From positions 496,001-560,000 of the forward strand of contig JANBVO010000013.1 in the NCBI GenBank assembly GCA_030052745.1: a stretch of 64,000 nucleotides of DNA. Reading direction: 5' to 3'. Source of the stretch: Pleurostoma richardsiae. Lineage: Eukaryota; Ascomycota; Sordariomycetes; Calosphaeriales; Pleurostomataceae. Of the stretch, positions 54,058 to 64,000 are shown piece by piece (the first letter of the stretch is position 1; every line of letters begins with the position of its first letter). The position numbers and the translations under genes are program-made. A model generated the notes under the pieces. The model made no database searches. It worked only from the letters and a program-made list of their open reading frames with translations, and was not told where the DNA came from.

Positions 54058-56177
54058 TATTATTCAGGGGCATCTCTCGGAGCGCTTGCGATGTTGGTGA
54101 CGAGCATCCAAATCAACGGTTTCTGACCCCGCCGAGAGGAGGAGCGATAGGTAAGGTAGTACCAACCGCCTCGGGGGCGGTCGTATTTGGCCGGGCATAA
54201 CAGCGGGCAGCTATATCTCAGAGCAAACTTACAGGGAAGATTTGAGTGTATCACACGGACTATCCGCCCGTGATGATATGCATAGAACTGTGGGCTGCGG
54301 GATGTTGGGAGAGAAAGCGACAGACAGGAGGCCGCAGTTTCGGCAACGCATGTGGTATGACGATCCAGGGTAGCGTGCAGAACGGGGCAGCTCACCGGCC
54401 GGCGGCAAGCGACCGTAGCCGGTTTCTCTCGCGTCTTTTTCTTCTCGCATCCCTATGGGCTCGTTTGACAACCGCTTGAGCGGTACTTTCTCACGCGAGC
54501 TGGAGAGGCTACCGCTTCGCCGTTCCCAAGAATGACGAGATTTTGCTCCGCGGATGGCGGCAGCGACGGAGCAAAAGCAAGCCCCGGTCGGCCGTCACAC
54601 AGCAGAAGCCACCGGGGACCAGGGAGCCTAGGGGCCTGCAAGGGTGCTCCACAGAGGGGTTCGACATCGCCCGGCGAGATTGGTGTCCAGGGAGGGGTAG
54701 CCAAGTTGGCCAAGGTGTGAATGCGGGGTGGGTTTGGTGACAAGCAAATCCCTGGTGACAGAAGCCTCTGCGGTAGGTCCGGAGCCTGGAGGTGGCAGCA
54801 GGAATATGCATTGGCAATCGTGCCTGCGTCGCTGAGATGTGACGGCTGGGAGGGATGATGAGAGTAATGGAAATAGCTCCGTCAGTTTCCACGCCGCTGC
54901 TTTGGGTAGCATGCGTCGTCATGAGATCAATGAGATCACCTCCGGGGGGGCTGATTTGACGCAACCAAAGGGCGGACCAACGGCCACGTATTGTAGAGGC
55001 AATTTAGCAACCCTTAGGATGCCCTCAAGACGGATCGCATTAATCAGCTCGCGCTGGTCTTGTATGTTGCCTAGCTCATGCTGACGCCGTTAGACCGTTC
55101 CCTGGGTCGGTGATGACGGTGCGCCGGCCGGTAGTGTAGAGGAGGGAAGGCATTGGGCTCGTCGTAGCCGGACGACGGTATTCACGGTTTGCCCAGTAAG
55201 ATGCATCCGTGAGCCCCCCACGTTTTGATCCCCACCTGCAGATGAGCCTGCTGCAAGAGGAGCCCGAAACCTTCTAGCTCGGCAGCACCTCGCAGGATGG
55301 CGCAGACGCCATATTGCCTTCTGGTCGCCTTCTTTCTGCACTAACAGCTAGCAGAGACACTTGCAGCAAGCAGGTCCCGTTATATACCGGAGCGGCTGCT
55401 GTCCCTCGTCATCTCATCACCGTAGAGAAGCCCATTCTTGTCTCGGAGAGTTGAGGAAAACCCACCCTGTGCTGTTGATACCGGGGAAGAAGAATTGTCT
55501 TTTGTGGTGCCTGTGAGGACATTGCATTGCCCTTCGTCTGCTGTTGAGGTATTATATCAGGGAGGTGCCGACGACTCAGCCGCAGGACACTCGAGTACCC
55601 TTCATCGACGTCAGCAACGACAATCAACGCCGGCTCCTGCTGTGCCCGGCCATCTCATGATGCTGCCCGGACAGCTCGAATCACGCCCTTGACCAGTCCC
55701 CCCGACCCTATATCCCGACACACGCACATCAGCAACCAAAAGCGCCGCTGCATCCCCACTCAATCCGCATTACGACCACCTGGGTTTCTGTATAACCTAG
55801 TTCAGCCCCGTCCTCTTATCTGCCCTTCACACACGAACACTAGGTGAAGGAAAACACCACCAGACACTCGACACAAAGGGAGCCAAAACCTACAATCCCA
55901 TAAAACAAACGAATTACCCAAATCTGGGCATTCCTTATTATTCGTCTTTGTCAACTCGTCAACAAAACACATCGCAAGGTCCCGCAGGAAAAGGACAGTC
56001 AGACCAGTGTTGTGACCCGACCACTGAATCAAATACCTAGGGTCTCTTATCCCAGCTGACCGCGTCTTCCGCTGCGAGAGACTTTTGAGCCTGCCTTTGG
56101 GGTGCAAGGGTTGATGGTTGTTGCTTCGTGGAGCAGAAACCTCTCCTAGTAGCTCATAGATAGGTAGACCACCCACC

Positions 56178-57553
56178 ATGAACGCCGAGATCAAGTTCCT
56201 CGTGAGTCACTCGCTCTGCGATTCTGGAATTACGCCGTGTACCCTCGAGCTGCCCTCCCCCCTCCCGGACCGCGTTTGGCGCATTCGGCGACGCCGTGCC
56301 TTATCGTGAGACGGCCCGGTAGATGGTGGGGTCTGGCCCGACTGCGGTATCGGCCACACGCTGGTTGGAAGGCGTGCCGAGGCAACACCATGCGCTAACA
56401 ATCGACGCAATAGGACGAAACGCTCAGTCTGATACACATACCGCTGAATCTCTATTCGACCTTCCTGCAGCCGGTCCTCCGCGTACTACTCCCGCCTTCG
56501 CAGAGTCTGAGACCGGGCTGCGACGAGAGCGAGCTCGAGGGCCTCGGGCCGGACCTGAGGCATGGGTTCCTCAACATCAGCGTGACGCCCATCGAGTGCT
56601 CTATCGTCTGCCACAGCGCGTGGGCGAAGACAATATTCGAGCCCGTCATCAAACAGCTGCCCAAAGATGCTGCCAAGACAGTCTCCATCTCCAAGGACTC
56701 ATACCTCGTCCTCTGCATCATCAGCGCTGGCATGGATGCCGGCTCCAGAGTTGTGGACCTGACCTCGCCGCTGGCGCTTGCTGGCATCCCCATCTTCTTC
56801 ATCACCACCTACTACTCCGACTTCATCCTAGTCCCAAGTAAAGATAAAGAGAGTGTGGTTAAGGCGCTTTTGGCGAGAGGCTTCGAGTTTTCCGAGGGTA
56901 ACTCATCCTACGTCGCACCAGGGGCTATCTCGCATACGAGAGGATCCAGCCACGCATCCGAGCCGCCTTCGACGCCGCCTCCCTCGACTGTGGCAGAATT
57001 GCAAGTGCGGACTTTTGAGCTACTCAAGAAGAGGAATGTTGTGCCGTACGTCGAAGAAGGTCTGCACCTGATCCACTGCTCAGGACAGGAGCTACAACGC
57101 AGTGGAGGCGAATATTCCCATCGGCCATCCATGAGCCGGTCGTATACTGGCAACGGGCATCGCGAGAGCTGGGTCGACAAGGTGGACACAAAACTCTATA
57201 CCAGCCTGATCACGGCCCTGGTGGCGCAGCCACGGTTCCTTTCCGTCACGCTCACAGCCGAGGATCCGCCGTCGCTACTGCTCGACAAGACTCTGCTCAG
57301 CATGTTCGGTGATTCGGTCATAGGAGACACAGATGCCGATCAGGTGCCTATCTTCCTCGACCTCGTCAACCTGCCCTTCGAGGCGACGGGAATAGTGTCC
57401 GGGGTGGCCGGCAGGTTGGTGCAGGAACTCAAGATGCCCGACAGCTCAGACCTTTCATACTTGTCTACCGCACGGGCAGGCGCCGTCATCTTATCGTGCG
57501 ACAGGTCGACGCAGGCCCTGGAGATACTGCGACCCTTGCTGACCAGAGAATAG
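56178..57553 (+). CDS. CASTOR-like ACT-domain protein (putative amino-acid sensor)
   Basis: Two exons (56178..56201 and 56414..57553) give 387 residues. The first encodes only MNAEIKFL, and the 212 bp intron is the longest in the window. The joined start reads MNAEIKFLDETLSLIHIPLN, the family's usual opening. ACT-type segments follow: FLNISVTPIECSIVCHSAWA, YLVLCIISAGMDAGSRVVDL and LALAGIPIFFITTYYSDFIL. A second block near the end (FLSVTLTAEDPPSLLLDKTL, IFLDLVNLPFEATGIVSGVA) ends in a short conserved tail. In animals CASTOR1 binds arginine and relieves inhibition of GATOR2-TORC1, and fungal relatives share the ACT arrangement, but ligand and partners are unproven. A Ser/Pro-rich linker separates the two halves. 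The neighbour, facing it, is the GCN2 modulator YIH1. Confidence 0.82.
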
Positions 57554-57979
57554 GAGGTTCCGGTTCCGAAGTGTGTGCCGGGGTATTCGGAGTGGTGACA
57601 GAGTCGGTGGTCTGGAACACAAGGTCTCCTCTCAATAGTTCGGTAGCTCTTTCGGTTGGCATTGGTGTGGAAAAACCGGCGGTAGGGATACCGGGCATTT
57701 CCTATGGTTTACCTTGTTTGGGTGGTCTTTGTGCAATTAAAAGCTTTGCAACCGCTTCCGAACAAGCGCTTCCGTGGAGGGCTCTAGGCTTCCTGTAGAT
57801 AACTGGCCAAGGCCCTATGCGGAATAATCGATCCATGTACTAACTCGAGGAGTCGCCTTTTGTTTCCAGTAGTCCGTACCTCGAGGCGATGCTGGCAGTT
57901 TCGATGCCGTTGGCCGGTGGTGTGCCACGGCAGCGGAATGTCTGTTGCTCCTTGTCCATACCGTCTCGAACGAATGTCT
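57554..57979. other. Convergent 3' region, CASTOR-like / YIH1
   Basis: These 426 bp lie between converging stop codons of the two amino-acid-response genes and presumably hold their 3' UTRs. No gene is seen. Confidence 0.5.
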
Positions 57980-58813
57980 TCACCGGCCTTGGCCCTTCTT
58001 TTTCCCGGACGGCGCATCTATTACTAAACCCGACTTCACGAAGGCGTCCCTCGCTACGGCATTGATGAGCGCAAACCGCCGGGGGCCCAGCTTGTGCCCG
58101 CCGTACCAGCGTGTCACGATGACCACAACATCCCACAGGTCCATCAGCTGCATGAGATGCAAGACGCGCCCTCCCGCTGCTGTCTCGCCGTCGTCGTCAC
58201 AATCCTGGAACGAGGTATTGCCGGGGCCACGGATGCGCCACGCCGTGATGTTGTGCGTCGCCGCACGCACCCGCCGGTCCGACGCCAGCAAGTGCTGAAC
58301 GTACCGCTCCGCTTGATCCGGCGAGGTTACCGGTGCACATCGCGCAATGAAGGTGGACTTGAGCTCCGTGACTGGATCGGAGAGAACCCACGGGGGCTCG
58401 GGGCCGAGATCATCCAGGGATTGTGGCGCGGCGTGAGCGCGGTCATCTCCGGACTCTTGCTCCTCCGGCGAGGGCTCGTCCTCTGGAGGAGCTTCTTCTT
58501 CGAGGAGACGCTTCAGCTCCTCGATGGCGTCGAATAGGCACACCAGGCCGGGCTGGAAGACTGTGCCGAGCGCATCCCGAAACAGGGCAAGGTCCCGGGC
58601 GGCAACGCCCTTAGCATGGTCGCCCGAGCTGTTGATGCCAACGATGCTGGGTGGCTCATCCGGGTAGGCGGCCGGAAACTGCAAGCGGAGCGACACTGCC
58701 TCCCCAGGCAAGGTGAGGATGTAGGTATCGGAGTCTTCAGACAGGGCGATCAGGGTGCCGTCTCCGTATATGGAGTTGATGGCTTCAACCTCGTCTGCGA
58801 GCTCCTCAGACAT
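57980..58813 (-). CDS. YIH1: GCN2 modulator YIH1 (IMPACT homologue)
   Basis: This single-exon gene encodes 277 residues (yeast Yih1 has 258). The ATG at 58813 begins MSEELADEVEAINSIYGDGT, the start of an RWD domain; YPDEPPSIVGINS carries its typical YPxxPP turn (domain about residues 1-110). An acidic linker (PPEDEPSPEEQESGDD) leads to the UPF0029/IMPACT domain: STFIARCAPVTSPDQAERYV, NITAWRI and the diagnostic DDDGETAAGGRVLHLMQLMD then WDVVVIVTRWYGGHKLGPRR. Yih1 and IMPACT bind Gcn1 and G-actin in the cytosol and restrain activation of the kinase Gcn2 during amino acid starvation. The tail is basic (SGKKKGQGR). Confidence 0.93.
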   Translation of the reverse strand: MSEELADEVEAINSIYGDGTLIALSEDSDTYILTLPGEAVSLRLQFPAAYPDEPPSIVGINSSGDHAKGVAARDLALFRDALGTVFQPGLVCLFDAIEELKRLLEEEAPPEDEPSPEEQESGDDRAHAAPQSLDDLGPEPPWVLSDPVTELKSTFIARCAPVTSPDQAERYVQHLLASDRRVRAATHNITAWRIRGPGNTSFQDCDDDGETAAGGRVLHLMQLMDLWDVVVIVTRWYGGHKLGPRRFALINAVARDAFVKSGLVIDAPSGKKKGQGR

Positions 58814-59736
58814 GGTCTCTGTTAACTCCGGTCCCTTGTGGTGTGAAAAAACTTTTCTTGTTTGGAGCATAGAAGGCAAGCCTCTCCCAGTCTTCAACGT
58901 TCTGGCTCTCAATCGCACTTGCACTCCCTACGATGGGCATCAACACACTTTGCACCGTCGTTCTTACCTTATCCCCACTGCTTATTAAGGCGGACCCCGG
59001 CTAGTTTCGGCGACGGAGACCCTGCGCCGGGTCGATACGAACGGGTTGGGTCCGGGCCGTCGCTTAAGACTAAGCAACTCGTGCAAACCTCGCTCATCAA
59101 GCCCACGAAGCGGGCGAAGGAAGAATAACATCACCCAAAACGCTCTCGCGCGAGCACCTAGGCTATCTACCTAGGCAGATTATTCAAGATGTCTAAGATA
59201 CCTAGGTAGGTGACTGGTCGGCGTGCATGAACTGAGCAGCATCCTGAAACCCCGATGTCTGTAGCCGCCAATTGAAGAGGCTGTCGACCCGCCGGGGCCC
59301 GCCGTCGCGGCAAACGACCTCCAAAAAGGACAAGACTTCCCCGGTCTCAAGATGGAAGACCGTAAATTGAGGTCCATTAACCAGACGACAGGCGGCACCA
59401 TGGAGTCTGGCGATCTTTGCCGCGTGCCGAGACTTGGAAGCGGCACATATCTGCTCACTACCCCTGCTTGGACTTGGCCGCAGTGTAGCCCGGAGTGTTG
59501 GTTCAAGAATAGCTTGCAGTGTCTGAGCTTGCGTGCTGCTGCTCCTAATACTACCCATACTACTGCCAAGCCTTCATGGGGTCTACAGCGCCACGATATA
59601 TGCATGCAGCCTCTGTCAAACTCATGTTCCCCTGCAATCATGACTCTTCTTCTCATTGCATGCTTCTTGAGTTCTCTCTTCCTGACCTGCGCCTTGCAAG
59701 TAGTACCAACATTCAACTCGGGTCGGATCAGTTCCC
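58814..59736. promoter_or_regulatory. Divergent intergenic region, YIH1 / DUF3433
   Basis: About 920 bp between divergent starts. It contains the CCTAGG repeat group at 59157-59206. Open frames at 59180-59800 on both strands overlap each other and the true exon 1 and show no domain. Confidence 0.45.
59157..59206. repeat. Three CCTAGG words in 50 bp
   Basis: CCTAGG occurs at 59157, 59170 and 59201. The first two sit in an inverted arrangement (ACCTAGGCTATCTACCTAGG), and the third is part of ACCTAGGTAGGT. A related word (TACCTACCTAGA) occurs near 47540. It might be a dispersed genome-specific motif or a factor site. Confidence 0.4.
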
Positions 59737-62700
59737 ATGGGCTTCGTTGGAGTAACCCCGAAAGTCTCATACGCAGAGAAGTCTCTGAAAAGCACGACAT
59801 ACTCGCGGCTGGACAGTGTAAGGATCTTCAAAGACGGTGATTCCAGCGACGGAACGGACATCGGGTCAAGTGAGGCGACATGCTGAGTCTTCTACCTGCT
59901 TTTACGACCATGTATTGACGACCTCTAGGATGCTCGAAGCATTGGAAGCCCCAGACGATCAGAGCACCTGTCCTAATCTGCTTCATATTTCTGTCACTCT
60001 TATTAGTTGCTGTCATCGAGTTCTTCGCCCAGAAGAGCGAAAGGCAAGGCGGCATTGCCCTCTCGCCATCAGTTGATGAGATTCCAGCCGTTGTTACATT
60101 CAGCTACCTGTATCTCCCAACAATATGTGCCGTCTTTTACAGTCTCTTCTGGACCTGGATCGATCTTGACCTCAGAAGAATTCAGCCTTGGCTAGACCTG
60201 TCTCGACCGGACGGGGCCCGCGCCGAATCCTCGCTCTTAGTCGACTACCCTTTTGAGTTCCTGGCATTCGTGCCTTTAACGGCATGGAAAAGGAGGTCAG
60301 TTCCGCAGATCGTCCTTCTCGTGATGGATGCTGACAATCGACAAGGCACTGGCCCGTATTCTTAGCAGGAATTTCCATGATGATTATATTCTGGGGGGTT
60401 ACTCCCCTTCAAAGTGCCATATTCGGCACTCGTTCTATAGTCGTCACGGAAGAGGTGCCGATGTCCGCAGTTACCGGCCTGTTAACACTGGAGAAGCAGG
60501 CTTACATGATGGATGCCTCTATCTTGAATGGTGCCTACGGTGTTACATGGCTCGACGAGCCTTTCCCTGACTTCACAACGGCCGACTATGCTCTTACCCC
60601 GTTTACCCCTTCTAATCAGGACGGCGCTTTGTATCAAGACGGAGTCTGGGTTTCTAACTCCCTGAAACTCACCACTGATCTGGCCTGCTGGCCTGCTAAT
60701 ATCAACCATACGTCTGGCTCGAGCTACAATATCGACAACGGACGTGGCTGCACGGCTCAGATCGGGCTTCTTGCCGCTAGTTTCGTCAATCACAGCTACA
60801 CTATCCTCTATATTGGCTATCATGAAGATGCCCATCTCGACTACTACCTCGAAAGTCCTGACTGCGATCGGAATGCTTCCAACCAGTTCCTTGCTATCTG
60901 GGCCGATGTAAATAAGACAAGTTCGGCGGCGATGGATATGACGGCATTGTTCTGTGAGACATCTTACCACAAGCAGAACGTCTCAGTGGCCGTGTCAGCA
61001 AGCAGCAAGCATCCCAGCAACGACACTATGGCTTTTCTAAACGAGACCGAGGTACTGAGCGACGGCGAGTTTAACTCTACTGCATTCGAATATTTGATCG
61101 GCGCAGGAGTACCGCCAGACGACAGCACACGAGACTACGCAAACAGCAAGACCTTGGAACAATATCCTACGTTGTTCGACATCGGTATCACATGGCCAAT
61201 CACAAATATGGTCGGCTTCGCTTTGGGACGGATGAACCACTCAGTAGCCGAACTGAGGAATGCCTCCATTCTAAGCAGTGTCTTCGCTGCTGCACACAAG
61301 GAGTTGTTTTCCATAGCCGTCTCAAGGCTTGTTTCCGGAGACCAAAGGTTGATTGCTCAGCCAGGCCGCACGGAGACTACCCTATATGGCGTCGTTGTCA
61401 GTAGGCCAATCTCCGCTGTTGTCGAGGGACTTCTCATGCTGGTCGCCTTACTTACAGGAACTATCCTGTTTGTTTGCAGCAGAGCTGACAGCAGTCTGGC
61501 CCGAGACCCCGCATCCTTAGGAGACCTCCTCAGGATCTTGAAGTCGAGCGACCAGGCATTGGAGGAGTTCTCTGGTAAAGGTTGTTTGAATGATAAAGCT
61601 CTGCGGGAGTCATTGTCCGGCAGACGGTTCAAGCTCGTGAGAGGCGATAGCTCCGTCCTAGACGGGGTAGCCCTCGTTCGCATGAGCCTCGATCCTGCTC
61701 CTGCGTCGCGAGGAAGCGAGCTTCTTAAACCCTACCGCCCGAAAGAGCTTCTTCCGTCGATGGGAATATTGATTGTGACAATCCTTCTGGCAGCTTCTGG
61801 GACTCTCATCTATTTCAAGAAACGAGAAATGCAACTTGGTGGTCAGTTTTCGAATCACTTCCAGCATTAGGCACTAACCGACAAGTGATGCCAGGCCTCC
61901 CTCGCCCTAGCAACAATTTTGAGATCCTCCAACTGTTAGAAAACTACATTCCGACAATCTTTGCTACCCTTCTAGAACCGACTTTAGTCTTACTGAATCG
62001 TCTACTCTGTATTATGCAGCCATTCCAGGATCTGTATCACGGCCGCGCACGGAGAAGCCGAACTATCGACACGAGGTATACGTCCATTCCTCCTCAACTA
62101 GCGTTCATCAGAGCCTTCCATGGCCGCCATCTTCTATTAGCCACTGTGTGTATCATCTCTCTCCTTACGAACGTCCTAGCTGTAGGTCTCGGTGGACTAT
62201 TCAACGAATACCCCACGACAGTCGTGACGCCAAGTTCGCTTGCGCAGACGCAGGTAGTGAACTTGACTCGGCAGACGATCGTTCCGGTTAACGCACCAAC
62301 AAGTTTCTACGATCACTACTACGTCGCCTTGACCAATATCTCTACCGGAACAAAGTTACCACCTTGGATAGACTCGCAGTTTGCCTACCTTCCTCTGGGC
62401 GGCGTAACTCCGCTTGTGGACGATGGCACACTAACATACACGTCCGAGACGAGGGGATTTGGTGTCGAGACAGTCTGCTCACCACTGTCAACATCTCTCG
62501 GCTCAGCAACACTGGTAAACTATTCTGTAGCCGTCAATGGCTCCCAGCAGTTCACGGTCACGTACAAGCATGACAACGGAACATCTACTAAATGCGAGCC
62601 TCTGACATTCACATCCGGATCACCTCCAATTGGACGCTCGGCACATGAAATCTTCGTGCCTCTGGTGTCGGCGAGCACTGACGGGAGCCCGTTTTCAAGA

Positions 62701-63621
62701 CCCGATGATGGAAACTTCTGCGAGGAGAAGCTGGCACTGTCATGGCAGAGAGCAGATTCAACGGATATACAAGGATCTATGGAGTCCACCTTCATAGACT
62801 GTTACTCAAGCATGCGGACTGCAATGTTTCGGCTAACCTTCAACTTGGGCGGATACGTGATTAACTCGACAAAAGTGAGCGACTTCGAGGATTCCAGCAC
62901 ATTCTTCGGTCACAATCAGACCCAAGCATTCATCCTTGAAGCCAATAAGTATATTGGGGACGCCATGCGTCCAGGGAACTACGATTATGGCTGGCACAAC
63001 GATACGTTTACCAGAGACTGGTTCAACTTCCTCTTAAAGTACTATCTGAACAGCACAGATCTGATAGACCCAGCGAAAGAAGTACCCGATGCGACGTTGA
63101 TCATACCGGTCACCGAGGATCTATATCAAAGATTGTTTGCAATCCTGCTCGGCTTGAATCTTTCTCTCTTCAACTCGACGGCCAAGCAAGCCTCCGTTGG
63201 CGCCGCTTTAACGACGGTCGAGACCCGAATCTTTTTGGACAATGGAGCGTTCATCGTCAGCATGACGATACTGTGCCTCGATATCCTCGTATTAACCACC
63301 TTGTACATCAAGATTCGGCATATCTTCCTGCCGAGACTACCTTCCTCAATCGCGTCCCAGATCGCTTATGTCGCGGCAAGCCGGGTTGTCGAAGAGTACG
63401 ACGACGAGAGAGATGCGTCTAGGGCCGCACTGCCGAAGTCTGCCAGGACCTATACATTTGGCCGTTTTATAGGGGTAGATGGCAGAGCGCATGTTGGTAT
63501 CGATTCTGATCCGTATGTCGTTCCTCTTCAAGCGTCGGCACCGAAAGAGATGAGGTCGGCCGGTTTTAGAAAATTGTTCTTCTGGAGGAAGCATAGGAGC
63601 GCGGACAACAATATGTTCTAA
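59737..63621 (+). CDS. DUF3433 multi-span membrane protein
   Basis: Four exons (59737..59869, 59929..60295, 60346..61841, 61895..63621) give 1240 residues. The cytosolic N-terminus is short. The first membrane unit is IRAPVLICFIFLSLLLVAVI with VIEFFAQKSERQGG, then VTFSYLYLPTICAVFYSLFW and IQPWLDLSRPDGARAESSLL, the hallmark of fungal DUF3433 proteins. HWPVFLAGISMMIIFWGVTP ends it. A long Asn-glycosylated outside loop and two helices follow. After exon 4 begins (GLPRPSNNFEILQLLENYIP) a second, similar unit repeats the design, with helices near LLLATVCIISLLTNVLAVG and SMTILCLDILVLTTLYIK. So the protein is a tandem of two units, at the plasma membrane or a vacuolar membrane. No function is known for the family. 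Confidence 0.88.
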
Positions 63622-64000
63622 GAATATTCGGGGATTAATTGTATGAGTTTGGTATAAATGGCTGTGAAAATGGGCATCTGACTACATATATCTCAGATAA
63701 GCCTCTGAAGAGGGATCCTCTAGAGCTTTGCCTGACTTAAATGCCTGTCTCTTAGGTAGGATCATGACGACTTCTCTTACTATAAGAGAAGTCGTCATGA
63801 TCCTGCCAGCCACAAATACTCCAAAGTCACCCAGTGTATCTTCTGTGATGAGCCCGATCGTCCTCTGAGGTGCCTCCGGATTGTATGTGGCAAGGTGCCT
63901 GGTACGCGAGCATCGCTTTCGTACCTAGGGAAGCAAGTATTTATGGAACTTCTCAACGAGACCTGCTCTGACTTTCATACTGTTCGCATTTCACCTTTAT
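63622..64000. other. 3' flank of DUF3433 gene at window edge
   Basis: These 379 bp are AT-rich and carry the long hairpin at 63755-63807. No coding sequence is seen. Confidence 0.5.
63755..63807. repeat. Long near-perfect hairpin, 22 bp arms and 3 bp loop
   Basis: Left arm 63758-63779 is the exact reverse complement of right arm 63783-63804, with CTA between. One T-G mismatch (a G-U pair if transcribed) extends the stem to 63755 and 63807. It lies about 135 bp after the DUF3433 stop codon. Such a stem could be a foldback element remnant, a 3' UTR structure or a source of small RNA. Free DNA with these arms would also extrude as a cruciform. Confidence 0.85.

Larger units (their letters stand above)
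52580..56177. other. Longest gene-free stretch (3.6 kb)
   Basis: No open frame longer than about 150 codons and no exon chain with known domains. Several short inverted repeats are present (52754-52778, 52944-52975, 54019-54057). G+C content fluctuates: the part around 53700-53860 is AT-rich. The last ~500 bp include CCCTATATCC (near 55706) and a CA-rich leader, probably the promoter and 5' UTR of the CASTOR-like gene. It may hold decayed mobile DNA or non-coding RNA, but I see no element with clear ends. Confidence 0.5.

Noticed and set aside
53811-54300. A TG-starting segment in the gene-free stretch that could be a solo terminal repeat of a mobile element.
   Set aside because: I find no matching CA end and no flanking target duplication, so no ends can be given.
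1-64000. tRNA, 5S rRNA and CRISPR-like arrays.
   Set aside because: Scanning for T-arm words such as GTTCGAATC with flanking stems, for the 5S core and for spaced repeats gave nothing convincing; the window is eukaryotic.

Overview
This window is nuclear DNA of a filamentous ascomycete (Pezizomycotina, most likely Sordariomycetes). The basis is short spliceosomal introns (mostly 48-140 bp) with GTAAGT/GTGAGT-type donors and CTAAC/CTGAC branch sites, moderately high G+C exons, and fungus-specific families: Zn2Cys6 regulator, PET127, LOC1, RGD2-type RhoGAP, fungal MAU2 and DUF3433. I see no operons, CRISPR arrays, rRNA or tRNA genes. I support 26 protein genes, one cut by the left edge. Exon junctions were placed by hand, and every complete spliced model closes in frame.

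Layout. 0-15 kb: rhomboid C-terminus, a gene-poor 1.8 kb, a UPC2-like zinc-cluster regulator, a 1603-residue acidic protein with a C-terminal POT1/Cdc13-type OB fold, an FMO-type monooxygenase and an ARO8-type aminotransferase. 15-27 kb: ribosomal protein uL4, mitochondrial PET127, cohesin loader MAU2, and a YheT/Eeb1-type alpha/beta hydrolase. 27-38 kb: LOC1, RFC4, a small unknown protein, the polymerase delta small subunit, an F-box-like protein, ORC2, the mitochondrial PGP phosphatase GEP4 and a small SANT-like protein. 39-53 kb: CutC, secreted alkaline phosphatase, an RGD2-like F-BAR/DEP/RhoGAP, an M19 dipeptidase, mitochondrial uS13 and a METTL25-like methyltransferase. 53-56 kb: the longest gene-free stretch. 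56-64 kb: a CASTOR-like ACT protein facing the GCN2 modulator YIH1, then a 1240-residue DUF3433 membrane protein.

The genes are mainly housekeeping. The notable theme is chromosome maintenance: RFC4, POL31 and ORC2 lie within 8 kb, with MAU2 and the telomeric OB-fold protein further left. Several of their promoters carry MCB/E2F-like CGCGT boxes, and a double telomere-type repeat sits in the shared LOC1/RFC4 promoter. I found no convincing new multi-gene system. The best leads are the 16-residue repeat and two-OB architecture of the telomeric protein, a RhoGAP domain whose arginine finger appears to be leucine, the amino-acid-sensing gene pair, a candidate splice-or-stop exon in the SANT-like gene, and a near-perfect 22-bp-arm hairpin at the right edge.
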